64,000 bases of DNA, taken from NCBI GenBank assembly GCA_022059125.1, contig JAEUWY010000005.1, positions 868,001 to 932,000 of the forward strand, given 5' to 3'. Shown piece by piece: positions 22,966 to 32,359 of this stretch. How positions within the stretch are numbered: the stretch's first letter is position 1; every line of letters begins with the position of its first letter. The translations under genes and the position numbers were made by a program. The DNA is from Corynespora cassiicola. Lineage: Eukaryota; Ascomycota; Dothideomycetes; Pleosporales; Corynesporascaceae. The notes beneath the pieces are model-generated. The model saw only the letters and a list, made by a program, of their open reading frames with translations. It did no database searches and had not been told where the DNA came from.

Positions 22966-23761
22966 TCACTCTGTTGTGTGCTCGTCCTTGATCGTTCTTG
23001 AAAATATGCCGTCAGGAGTCGGGTTGCGAAAGCGCAGTGTCAGGGCTGGTCCCTTGTGACTTGACATGTCTTCCAAAGTCCGTGGATGACGGATAGTAGT
23101 AGATCTCTTTTCTAACCCCTCCTGTGTCGTGTACGTTTTGTCCTGTATAACCTCTGGAGTCGAAAGTCTCGTACTTTTCTTTGGTGAGCTTGATCGAGGT
23201 GGCTGGTTTTCAACAATTGCCCATCGCTGATTCTGTCCAGTGCAGCCAGGCAATTGCTCTGCTGACACTTCATTTAAGTCTCCATCGGAATCGCGAACGA
23301 AATGTCGAGCGGGGAGGATTTCGATCTCGCGGACGGGCTGAATTCGGTGATATACATCGTGATTGTGGATTTCTCGGTAAATCCTTTCTTCGCGTATGTG
23401 GTGCTCGATTGGCTTGATGATCTCGTGTGTGACGGCTAGAATTGTTTATTAGTGAGGTAACGTGGTCTCACAGAACATCACTACCTGCAGCCCAACGAGT
23501 CGAATGATCCGAATCCTCAGTATCACTAAGATCTACGATCCCCTCAAGGGAAGGCGGCCTATCGTCATATTTCCCCGCCTGAGGTTTTGAGACAGAGCCT
23601 TCTTCCAGTGACTGCGATTTAGATTAGGATCGGTAGTTATAGCCCCGTCTTTTATTATAGCAGCTCAGTTGACATACCTCAGTTGATGATCTGGAATTCC
23701 GTTCGTCATCTTTCCCTCCCTTCAGTACTTCGCGAATGTGTGGAAGCCGCAGTCGACCCAT
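22966..23761 (-). CDS. HExxxP-repeat (LEA-like/allergen-annotated family) protein, 226 aa
   Basis: Exons 23761-23678, 23611-23485 and 23435-22966 join in phase to 226 residues starting MGRLRLPHIREVLKGG. The middle holds VTHEIIKPIEHHIREERIY then REIHNHDVYHRIQPVREIEI followed by LPARHFV. This His/Glu/Pro-rich segment is shared with a widespread fungal family often annotated as 'allergen' or LEA-like. The same register occurs in the divergent neighbour at 25134 (KEVHQDHYHRTVQPVKDREV). The C-terminus is basic and probably disordered. No signal peptide or membrane segment is seen. Related proteins are usually linked to stress or desiccation, but no biochemical activity is established and none is claimed here. 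Another ATG lies upstream in a different frame, so the first exon is the least certain part. Confidence 0.7.
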
Positions 23762-25133
23762 TGCTATTCTGCGAAATCTGGACCATCCGAATCTACTTAG
23801 ACCTTCGCTGATGCTAACCTACTGACGCAACGTATGATGGAAATCTCGATCTCGACAGAACGAGGACTTCGCTTATCGAATCATTCCCGTTCCGCGCAAT
23901 GAATGCAGTGTCAGACTCAATTACGTACAAATACCATGGCTAAACGCCAACGGGCATAAGGAACCAAGCCAAACCTTAAGTGCTGGTCAGTATGTTGTCC
24001 GAGGAGGAATGGCCTGTCAAAGGGATATGCTAGATTTGGCATCATACGTAGGCTCGGCCACCATACCAGTGCGCGCATGAAGCCTCTGATGACGTACTTT
24101 TTTTTCCAAACAAGCACTAAGCTTGTCGCCAAAAAGTACGAGTAAACAATAGCCAGTACATACTGTGACCTCAACACATGCAAAACATAGTCATCGGCAA
24201 GAGCTGTAAAGTGGAGACGACAAGGCGGGATGACGACAGGGACGGTGCCAGGCGTCCGGCGATTCCGCCTCTCACCTCCGTAGCCTCATCGGACCCGCTG
24301 GCCTGGAACATGCGATTTGACAACTGATGTTCGAGAATGATTCGCCGCAGCCAAAGAGGGGCAAGGCAGATGCCAAAAGCATCCATGGTTGATGACTGCG
24401 GTCTCGGCTAGTGCACGTCGCGTCCGCACTAGACCCGATGCATTGCGACATCCCAGAGCCGATCTCCCATTCTTGCACTTCACTTTATCCCGTCCCTGAT
24501 GTGATTGCTTGTTATTTTGCTTTTTTGAGCCAAGTTGACGCCCGATTTGGATATTTGTATACATCTCTTCTCATCGTAGTCATATGACGCACAACAAGGT
24601 AGGTGGGAAAGGGCGGGAAGAACACTCTCACGCGCTCCTGAAACGTCCTTTTGTTGAACATAATCAGAGGCGATTTTTACGCGCTCTGGAACACACTCGC
24701 CCTTCGAGGCTTTGGGCTTGCTATTGGGAGCCAAGGGGGCGGTTCTTTGTCCGCTCACGCACTTGAGCTTGGCGTCACCCAATGGTCAATCTCAGATGGC
24801 AATTCACGAGGATTTGCCGATCACCAACCTCCATCTGCCGCAATGGTTCATTCCACATGGGGCGAATTAGTGTGGCTGGATGTATGTGGAGCTTGCTCAC
24901 CACGTCACAGCACAGCTCAACCAACCTCGTACATCGCGAAATGTCCCATTACGTCGTGATCCACTGGCGTCATTCAATCCAGCACAGTACCATTTAAAGG
25001 CAAATGGACGCACGTAAGAGTATGCATCTCCAACATTCCTATTACTCCATCAGATTCAACCCAAACATCATCTCTCCCCCCTACACGCGATCATATTTAG
25101 CTTTCTCCTTATAACAAGCCCAATACCTCAAAC
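23762..25133. other. Divergent intergenic region between two related HExxxP proteins
   Basis: This 1.37-kb region is the probable shared promoter of the genes at 22966 (-) and 25134 (+). A stress-response-element-like CCCCT lies at 25078-25082. Short open frames (for example 23917-24183 on the minus strand) have no support. Confidence 0.5.
25078..25082 (+). promoter_or_regulatory. Possible stress response element (CCCCT)
   Basis: CCCCT lies within a run of C about 52 bp upstream of the ATG of a stress-protein-like gene. Five bases match by chance often, so this is weak evidence taken alone. Confidence 0.25.
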
Positions 25134-26141
25134 ATGAACAAGGCCAAGGCAGCAATCACTGAGTTCATGGGCAAGTCGGGCCACCACGACACCACTGTCC
25201 ATGAAACAGTTGCACCCTCTGTTCAGCATGAGACTGTCAAGCCCCACCAACACGAAAACTTCACAACCGCTGTGGATAAGGAAGTCCATCAGGACCACTA
25301 CCACAGAACTGTCCAGCCAGTCAAGGACCGCGAAGTCCTTCCTGAACAGCATACTGCCAACATTGGTGCTGTACAGCACAAGGAGTTTGACCACCGAAGC
25401 CACGATGAAACCAAGAGAGCGTTGGCAACTGATCAGAGCGGATTCAAAAATGAAACGGTTGTCGCAGACACAACTCATACCCAAAGTGCTCAGCCGTCGC
25501 TTGCAGGCGAGCATGTGCACCATGTAAGTGATCAATTGAGTCGCAGCATCAACCTATGGGCAAATACTTACACAGCTTAGCACATTCATGAAACAATCCA
25601 GCCTGTAGTCCACAAGGAAACCATCCAGCCCAATGTCGTTCACACAACTGTACCAATCCACGAAGTCCACCATAATGCTGCAAAGCACCACGAAACCACA
25701 GCCTTGCCAGAGATGACAATGTCCGAGTTCAAGTCTCAAGGTGGCGTGCTGGGAGGTCGTGAAGAGCGCTTCGACGGCTTCGCAGGCGAGCCCAAGAAGG
25801 TGGGCGGCATCATGTCGGGCTTCACAAAGTCGAGCAAACGCGACTCCGCCGACGTCGATGAATCGCTACGCAAGTCTGCCATGCATGGCGATTTTGACCC
25901 TCTGGATGGCAAGTCGCACGGATCGATGGACAGCACTGCTCCCGGCAACATCCAGAAGGTTGAAATGTCTGGCCGACAGAGCCATTCTCCGTCCATGCAG
26001 GAGCCATTTGCTGCCCACAACGCGCCAGCCACCAGTACCCTGCACAAGTCCACCACGGAGGCTCGGAAGCCCAGCTTGATGGAAAAGTTGAATCCACGCA
26101 TTGATGCTGATGGTGATGGAAAGAAGGGCTTCATGGACTAA
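25134..26141 (+). CDS. HExxxP-repeat (LEA-like/allergen-annotated family) protein, 316 aa
   Basis: Two exons, 25134-25523 and 25581-26141, give 316 residues. The N-terminal half is a His/Glu/Thr-rich region of degenerate repeats (HETVKPHQHENFTTAVDKEV, then HQDHYHRTVQPVKDREVLPE). Splicing restores GEHVHHHIHETIQPVVHKET. A second conserved block follows (MTMSEFKSQGGVLGGREERF) and a low-complexity Ser-rich C-terminus ends with an Asp-rich segment (RIDADGDGKKGFMD) that looks like a solitary EF-hand-type loop. The family is widespread in filamentous ascomycetes and is often labelled 'allergen' or LEA-like by similarity; direct function is unknown. It is hydrophilic, probably cytosolic and largely disordered. 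The acceptor CTTAG was preferred over the CACAG five bases earlier because only CTTAG keeps frame. Confidence 0.82.
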
Positions 26142-26617
26142 GCCACCCTATTAACGACCTTAACGATTGAGGGGGCTGCGAACAGCGGCGGTACACGGTT
26201 ATCTTGAGCAAAGGAGTTCTGCAGACCGTTGCATGTAATATAATAACCCAAGTAGCTAGCATGAACATATTTATGGATTTCGAATTGAATCACATCTGAA
26301 TTTAGCGCATTCATGTGAACAAACCGTCACGATATGTTTGGGCTAACAAAAAGTATTACTTCTCGCCAAATTCATGTGAGGCGACTAGTCGACCCAAGAA
26401 TAGAGAGAATTGTGCGGAATTGTTGTTCCCTTCGTTGATTGGAAAATTTTTGCCGTTTCAAATCGGATGCATTCAAGCGGCTCTACACCGCTCGCTCCAC
26501 CCTCTCGCGCAGACTTGGCCCCACCATTTGGGAAAATTGCATCAGCTTGCTGTAAATATTGCTATTACTATATGAAGTTTTGTAATTGTCCTATTTCCAT
26601 CAAACACGTGAACACCA
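26142..26617. other. Intergenic region before tRNA-Gly
   Basis: This is the 3' flank of the HExxxP gene and the 5' flank of the tRNA. No other feature is recognised. Confidence 0.45.
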
Positions 26618-26724
26618 GCATCGGTGGTTTAGTGGTAAAATTAGCCGTTGCCATAAGAAGAATCGGGCCAACACCTGAATCTTTCAAGCTCGGCTAGCCC
26701 CGGGTTCGATTCCCGGCCGATGCA
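26618..26724 (+). tRNA. tRNA-Gly (GCC anticodon) with a 36-nt intron
   Basis: The acceptor stem GCATCGG (26618-26624) pairs with CCGATGC (26717-26723), followed by discriminator A at 26724. A D-arm of the GTGGTTTAGTGGT type follows. The anticodon stem AGCCG (26643-26647) pairs with CGGCT (26691-26695), with loop T T G C C A interrupted after position 37 by an intron at 26654-26689. The T-arm is CCGGG TTCGATT CCCGG (26700-26716), with intact internal promoter (B-box GGTTCGATTCC). A T-run starts at 26730, as expected for RNA polymerase III termination. The anticodon is GCC, reading GGC and GGT codons. The intron sits at the canonical 37/38 position for nuclear tRNA splicing. Confidence 0.93.
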
Positions 26725-27060
26725 TTATTCTTTTTTTGTCTTTTTGTAAGAGTTGCGGTCATAGGCAGGTGTTGGAATGGGCCAGTGAGTGTTGTGTGCG
26801 AGAGAGGATGCAATAGCAACCTCTCGTTGTCAAATGAAGCCTGCGCCGCACCAAAATAACCGACTTTTTTTCTGTACCAGATTGCAGTGTGCCCCTGCTT
26901 TTTGTGCAACTGCAATGCTAACTGGAGGGAAACTGGTTGCGAGAATTGTTAACGACGCTCTTGAGGCATTTGGGAGAGGCCTTAGATGGAGGATATCGCT
27001 ATTCAGAGCCACATTTTCATTGACGAAGTCTCTCTTTACTAAGGAATGGCTGTGACCAAG
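26725..27060. other. Intergenic region after tRNA-Gly
   Basis: A T-rich pol III terminator (26730-26744) opens this region, and the 3' flank of the SDR gene (-) closes it. Nothing else is seen. Confidence 0.5.
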
Positions 27061-28197
27061 TTACTGTAGCTTTTTGCCCCACTCTGGATTGTCTTTGTGC
27101 CACTGGATGCTCCTTCGCACTCCTTCAGCAGTATCGCACATAGGTTCATAGCCCAGCACCTCTCTTGCTTTTCCGATATCAAACCAGCAGCCATCCTTCA
27201 TGTACTCATAGGTTATCCAAGTAGAGTTTGACCTCAGCATACCGAACGTAAAGAGCCAATACGCCCACTCGATGGTCCCAACCGCGAACAGGATAAGCCA
27301 AATCGGTATCACAGCGCTCACTTTGTGTGACCCATCGGGTGCCCAATTTGCATCGCCCCATTCCTCCCAGACTTTACGGACAAAATCCCAAAATTTCATC
27401 GGCTTCCCGTCGGATACGGAGAATGCCTCTCCATCTGCGCGCTTGGCTCTTGGGTTCAACAGAGCTTTCGCTGCGAGGACATGGGCCTGAGCGCAACTCT
27501 CGACATAAATCCAATCGTGGACAAGTTTGTTGGGGCCCAGCTGAAACTGGGTTTTGAAAGTGTTCGCCACTTTGAGCATCTCGAGGATTGTTTGGCGGTC
27601 TCGGGGCCCGTACATGCCTGTGACGCGTAGTACAGCAGTAAGTAGCTGGTCTGTAAAGTCTCCAGAGGTGTTTTCGAAAGCTTCAGGTGTGTTATTCTCA
27701 CGTACGAGAATGTCGATGGCGGACTTGGTGCGGGTATAAGCGTGGGGCCCAGACTGGAGGCTATGCAGCGGGACCTCATCTTCGCGGACCGGACGAGAAT
27801 TATGCTTTGGTGCAAGACGTACGACGTGGGCAGTGGACGTGAAAACGAGAGCTTGAACAGAAGGATGCTTCCTGGCAGATGCGACAAGCTGTTTAGAGAG
27901 ATCGTATGTCGTCTTGGTGTGGACTTCTTTAGGGGCAAAGACAGAAGGGCCAATCGTGTGTATGATCACTCGGGGCCTGACGCTATCCAGCAGCTTTTTA
28001 AGCTCTTGGAGGTTGTTAAGGTTGCAATCATAATAAGTCACCCCCGGAATTCGGCGGTTGGAAGGGATTTGGGGCTCGATGCTCGACACGATAGGATCAA
28101 AAGATCGATCCGAGATTAGGGCTTCACAAATGTGTGATCCGAGCCAGCCTGCTCCACCAGTAACTAGGACTGTACCAAATGTATGTTTACTAGACAT
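27061..28197 (-). CDS. 3beta-hydroxysteroid dehydrogenase-type SDR (NAD(P)-dependent)
   Basis: A single exon encodes 378 residues from the ATG at 28197. An N-terminal Rossmann motif (VLVTGGAGWLGSHICEAL) sits at about residues 10-28. The catalytic pair YxxxK is in AYTRTKSAID near residue 155, and LRVTGMYGPRD and VHDWIYVESCAQAHVLA are typical of the 3beta-HSD/sterol C4-decarboxylase group of extended SDRs. A hydrophobic segment near residue 290 (VIPIWLILFAVGTIEWAYWL) suggests ER membrane association. The closest well-known relative is Erg26 (sterol-4-alpha-carboxylate 3-dehydrogenase), but fungal genomes hold many paralogues in secondary metabolism, and the neighbourhood here (P450, NRPS-like reductase, regulator) favours a biosynthetic tailoring role. 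Substrate unknown. Confidence 0.85.
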   Translation of the reverse strand: MSSKHTFGTVLVTGGAGWLGSHICEALISDRSFDPIVSSIEPQIPSNRRIPGVTYYDCNLNNLQELKKLLDSVRPRVIIHTIGPSVFAPKEVHTKTTYDLSKQLVASARKHPSVQALVFTSTAHVVRLAPKHNSRPVREDEVPLHSLQSGPHAYTRTKSAIDILVRENNTPEAFENTSGDFTDQLLTAVLRVTGMYGPRDRQTILEMLKVANTFKTQFQLGPNKLVHDWIYVESCAQAHVLAAKALLNPRAKRADGEAFSVSDGKPMKFWDFVRKVWEEWGDANWAPDGSHKVSAVIPIWLILFAVGTIEWAYWLFTFGMLRSNSTWITYEYMKDGCWFDIGKAREVLGYEPMCDTAEGVRRSIQWHKDNPEWGKKLQ

Positions 28198-28553
28198 CAC
28201 ATCCCAATAATAGGGGAACCAGGAACAAAAAAAGATGACGGGAGATCTGCTGAGGTGTTGGGTTTAGAGGAGTGAAGGGGGGCTGCCTTGGTGTTGCGGC
28301 GTAGGCGCATCACACGCACCAACAACAAATCATGCATGCAAGTTAGTACGGCACACCCCGCGGCTTGCATAAGCCCTAATTAGGTAATCAAGTGATATCA
28401 GGTGTGATAACGTCTCAATTGGCGGTGATGACAAGCGCACTAACATAACCTGTTGGTTGGCACCACGCCGCAATGAAATTTGTCGGTTCACCGGATGCTC
28501 ATCTGATACCGAAACTTACAATTTGGGCTAAAAGTGACAAATTTTTTTTGCAA
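28198..28553. other. Intergenic region upstream of the SDR gene
   Basis: Promoter region of the SDR gene (-). An imperfect inverted element (GGCTTGCATAAGCC, 28362-28375) is present; its significance is unknown. No gene is seen. Confidence 0.4.
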
Positions 28554-28760
28554 ATGTATTCAATGACCTTGTTGAGAGACGTCTGTGACGTCAATAACAC
28601 TTTAACTATCTTCATTATAGCAGTGCTGTTATGGAGCGTTTGGCGTCTATGGAGGTTCACAATATCTCCTGTGATGAATCCAAACCGACCAAAAACGCTT
28701 CCTTACTTATTGCCTTGTGAGACCCAGTCCTATTTAGTAGGATCTTGGCCTTGTAAGTAA
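28554..28760 (+). pseudogene. P450-like N-terminal anchor fragment
   Basis: A short frame beginning at the ATG at 28554 encodes a hydrophobic helix (TLTIFIIAVLLWSVWRLWRF) followed by a Pro-rich hinge (SPVMNPNRPKTLPYLLP). This is the layout of microsomal fungal P450 N-termini that continue with 'PKxLPYWIP'. The similarity ends after about 20 further residues, at a possible splice donor (GTAAGTAAG, near 28753), and no P450 core follows. Instead, ABC-transporter transmembrane sequence starts 50 bp later at 28812. I read it as a relic of a gene lost by rearrangement. It is too short for certainty, and a chance hydrophobic frame remains possible. Confidence 0.35.
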
Positions 28761-28811
28761 GCCCCAATTTCTCATGGGAACTATTTTAATGACAAAAAAA
28801 CTAGACTACCG

Positions 28812-31800
28812 TCTTCTCCATACAAAGCGTCCATCATCTGTCAAATCGGACTTTGCATTGGCAGAGGCATGAAAAGAATTCGCAACAATATTGGCCTTCT
28901 CATCTCTACCGTCATCGAGAATACGATAATTGGTGTCATTATCGGCAGTCTGTTCTATAATCTCGAAGATACCAGCGATAGTTTGAACAATAGGTCAATA
29001 TTGTTATTATTTTCAGTACTCCTCAATGTATTCATAAGTGGTTTCGAGGCTCGTATGGTTGTTGTTCCCAAATTAAGTAAGAACTATTAACTGATGCAAC
29101 AATTAGATCATGGCTGTTTTGCACCAGCGTCCAATCTGCGAAAAGTATGCTCGCTATACCTACTATCATCCGTCCGCCGAGTGCATCTCAGCCATGCTAT
29201 GTGACATGCCTTCGAAATTTGCAACTACTGTGTTGTTTAACCTGGCTTTGTATTTTATGACTAATCTACGTCGGGAGCCAGCAGCCTTCTTTACGTATCT
29301 TTTATTCTGTTTCACCGTCTTGATGGCGATATCCATGTTTTGGAGAGCCATAGGGTCGATGAGTCGAACATTACAACAGTCAATGGTTCCTTTGGGTATA
29401 CTCATAATACTCTAATTTACTTACGCGGGTTTTGTTATACCACTTCGGCATCAACATCCTTGGTTGCCATGGACAAGGTATGTTTCACCTGTGGCTTTTG
29501 CACTTGAGAGCCTCATGATAAACAAGGTAAGCCTTCTAGTGATACGTCAATAATCTGTCTATTGATTACTTGTATCTGGATAGTTTCATGGACGTAAATT
29601 CTCCTGCGCAAGCTATATCCCATCAGGTCCTGGGTATGAGGGCGTACCCCCTTCGGGGAAAGTGTGTGCAGTTCTGGGGTTGGGTTCGCCTCTAGGACAG
29701 CTTTTTGTGGATGGAATAACATATCTGAAAGCCGTATACGGGCTCTCCGAGACCCATTTGTTGAGGTCGGTCAATGGGCTCTGATGCAAGATCAAACATG
29801 CTAACCTCAAGTCAGAAACTACTGGATCCTTCTCCGTTTGATATTTGGAGTATGCGCCATACATGTTATCTCTTCTGAGCTGATTCTCGCGGAGAACTCG
29901 AAAGGCGAGGTTCTTATATTCCTCCGAAGCATATCCCGTACATCTAAGGGCCAGGATGATGAAGAAGCGGCACGTGGCATCTGACCAGCAAGAACAGGTA
30001 TGAAAAAAGTCGGGATGGGCACTGAATCAACGCAAAGCCTTCCGAAAAAAGACTCGATTTTTCATTGAGAAGATTTGAAGTATGAGGTCAACATTAAGAA
30101 AACCCTCAAACGTCTGCTCACCGACATGAATGGACTCATTGAACCTGGATCGTTAACAGCTCTTATGGGAGCAACTTGTGCGGGAAAGACTACAATTCTG
30201 GACTTTATAGCCCAGAGAACCTCAGTTGGGACTGTTTCTGGCCGTATATGTGTAGACTGCAAACAACGAGACAGTGAATTCCAGCGGAAGACAGGCTATG
30301 CGCAACAACAAGACGTACATCTCCCTACATCCACAGTGCGCGAAGCCTTGACTTTCAGTGCACTGATGCGACAACCAGAACGCATTAGCGTCAAGGAAAG
30401 GCTCGCCTACGTTGAAGAAATCCTTGATGTCCTGGACATGAAGTCTTACGCCGATGTGATTGTTGGTGTCCCAGGGGTCGGCCTGAATGTAGTTCAACGC
30501 CGGTTCCTCACCATCGGATTGGAATTAGCGGCTAGACCAGAGCTCTTGTTATTCATAGATGAGCCTACCTCTGGATTAGACAGTCAGTCAGCATGGAACA
30601 TATGTCTACTGCTTCGTAAACTTGCGGATAACGACCAAGCAATTCTCTGCACAATACATCAACCTTCATCTACACTTCTGCAGATGTTTGACCGACTTCT
30701 ATTGATAGGCAAAGAAGGACGTACAATATACTCTGGACCTCTCGGCAAGAATGGAATAACCTTGGTCAGGTATCTGGAAAGCAAAGGGGCAAGACGTTGT
30801 GCACCTGACGAAAACCCAGCTGAATGGATGATGGAAGTGACACATCCAACAAGCCCGATTGAATGGTTCAAAGAGTGGCAGAATTCTTATGAAAAAGCCA
30901 CTCTGTTGGAGTGGATAACTTCGTTGAAACCCGTTCAGAGAGACTTGAGTCGGGCCACGGCCAACACCTGTCATCAAGAGTTTGCGACATCGTTTTCGTA
31001 CCAAGTCCGCCACCTTATTCATCGCACATTTGTCGAGTATTGGAGAGTCCCATCGTTTCTGTGGGCAAAGTTTCTGTTGACCTGTGGAGCATCGCTGGCC
31101 ATCGCTTTCTCATGTTGGAGAACGCCAAGCAGTCTCCAAGGCTTGCAAACTCAAATCTTTGCGGTATTCGTTTTCTTCACCTTTCTCAGCAACATGTCTC
31201 AACAAATAGTGCCTCAGTATACGGAAAGGCGATCGTTTTTCGAAGCTCGGGAGGGTCCAGCGAAAACATTCTCCTGGAAAGCCTTCCTTCTGTCTGCAAT
31301 GGTCACCGAAGCGATCTGTCAAGTGATTTTCTCAGTCTTTGCTTTTGCTTTCTTCTACTACCCAATTGGAATACAGATCAATCAGCCCGATGACCAAAAG
31401 ACCATGACCAAAAGACCGAACGAGCTGCTCTCATGTTTCTGCTCTTCCTCTTATTCTTTCTCTTCACTTCGACTTTTGCTCATCTCATGACAGTGGAAAT
31501 GGAACATCGCGAGACCATCGTCAACATCGGGTCGCTGTTTGTCTATCTAATACTTATGTTCTGCGGAGTTCTCGTACATTATGATGATTTAACCAAATTT
31601 TGGACCTTTATGTATTGGCTGTCACCCCTGACCTACATGGTTAGAGGCATGATCTCCGCTGGCGTCGCAAACAAACTTGTTGAATGCAGCGACATCGAGC
31701 TTTTCAGAATTACGGCACCTAATGGAACAAGTTGTGGAAACTATCTCGACGCATACGTTTCTTCTGCCGGTGGAACTATAATAAACCCTCAGTCAGAGGA

Positions 31801-32071
31801 CTTATGCGAAGTCTGCCCATTGCAGAACACCAACACGCTATTGGCGCAGTTCAAGATCGAATATTCTCAGCGCTGGAGCAACATCGGAAATCTTTGTATC
31901 TATATCCTTTTCAACATACTGGCAACATACTTAGTATACTGGCTAGTGCGTGTTCCGAAGCGCCAGAAGATGGTCGAGGTTGAGATAGTGAAACGGATCG
32001 ACACAGAAAACGTGCCAAGAGCTCCAGTGCAGGACTTCCACCGAGAAGATCTAGTAACAGAGCAACCTTGA
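28812..32071 (+). pseudogene. PDR-type ABC transporter (ABCG) pseudogene, lacking NBD1
   Basis: Coding similarity starts in the first transmembrane domain (SSPYKASIICQIGLCIGRGM, 28812) and runs to 32071. The entire first nucleotide-binding domain is absent. Segments in order: TMD1 with HQRPICEKYARYTYYHPSAE; the extracellular loop exon after a canonical intron near 29527-29580; NBD2 with Walker A GATCAGKTT (30168-30194), signature LTIGLELAARPE and Walker B LLLFIDEPTSGLD; TMD2 with MFLLFLLFFLFTSTFAHLM; and a closing helix before VKRID. Damage: stops at 29413-29415, 29982-29984 and 30066-30068 (the last where Trp is expected in IFHW), and a frameshift at 31390-31417 from a 14-bp duplication. A phase problem also exists at the intron near 29078-29105. 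A full-length pleiotropic drug-resistance pump has about 1,400-1,500 residues, so this copy cannot be functional as it stands. It probably exported a product of the surrounding cluster. Confidence 0.85.
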
Positions 32072-32250
32072 GCTAATTTGCAGAGTGGGAAGTCGCATTT
32101 CGGTTGTCATAGATGAACCGACTGTACTATACGCTGTGGTTTATAGGGAGTATTGATTGATACTATTAGGTGTAGCCAATATGAAGTCATATCGCCCCAG
32201 TCGATCAGGCCCAGTCAGCCAAAGATGCGAGCCAGTTGGAAAAGTGGGTC

Positions 32251-32258
32251 CGGCCGAT
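32251..32258 (+). promoter_or_regulatory. CGGCCGAT motif, possible Zn2Cys6 site (regulator promoter)
   Basis: CGGCCGAT lies 102 bp upstream of the regulator ATG, with CGG triplets as recognised by Zn2Cys6 proteins. The same 8-mer recurs at 36289-36296 and, inverted, at 39425-39432, in two other promoters of the candidate cluster. A second CCGGCC lies 14 bp downstream. Function is inference. Confidence 0.3.
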
Positions 32259-32359
32259 AAGCGCCGGCCCTTTTACCTGGTGCCGACCCCCGCACTCCAA
32301 TTCTGCGGGTCTGATACCCTTTGGGCTTTTACGAACTCCTGCATCCACCACAATGCATA

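Noticed and set aside
23917..24183. 88-codon minus-strand frame with a hydrophobic start
   Set aside because: No splice-compatible extension, no conserved residues, and placement within the shared promoter of two supported genes.
28362..28375. Near-palindrome GGCTTGCATAAGCC upstream of the SDR gene as an operator
   Set aside because: Short, imperfect and not repeated in other cluster promoters; kept only as a remark.
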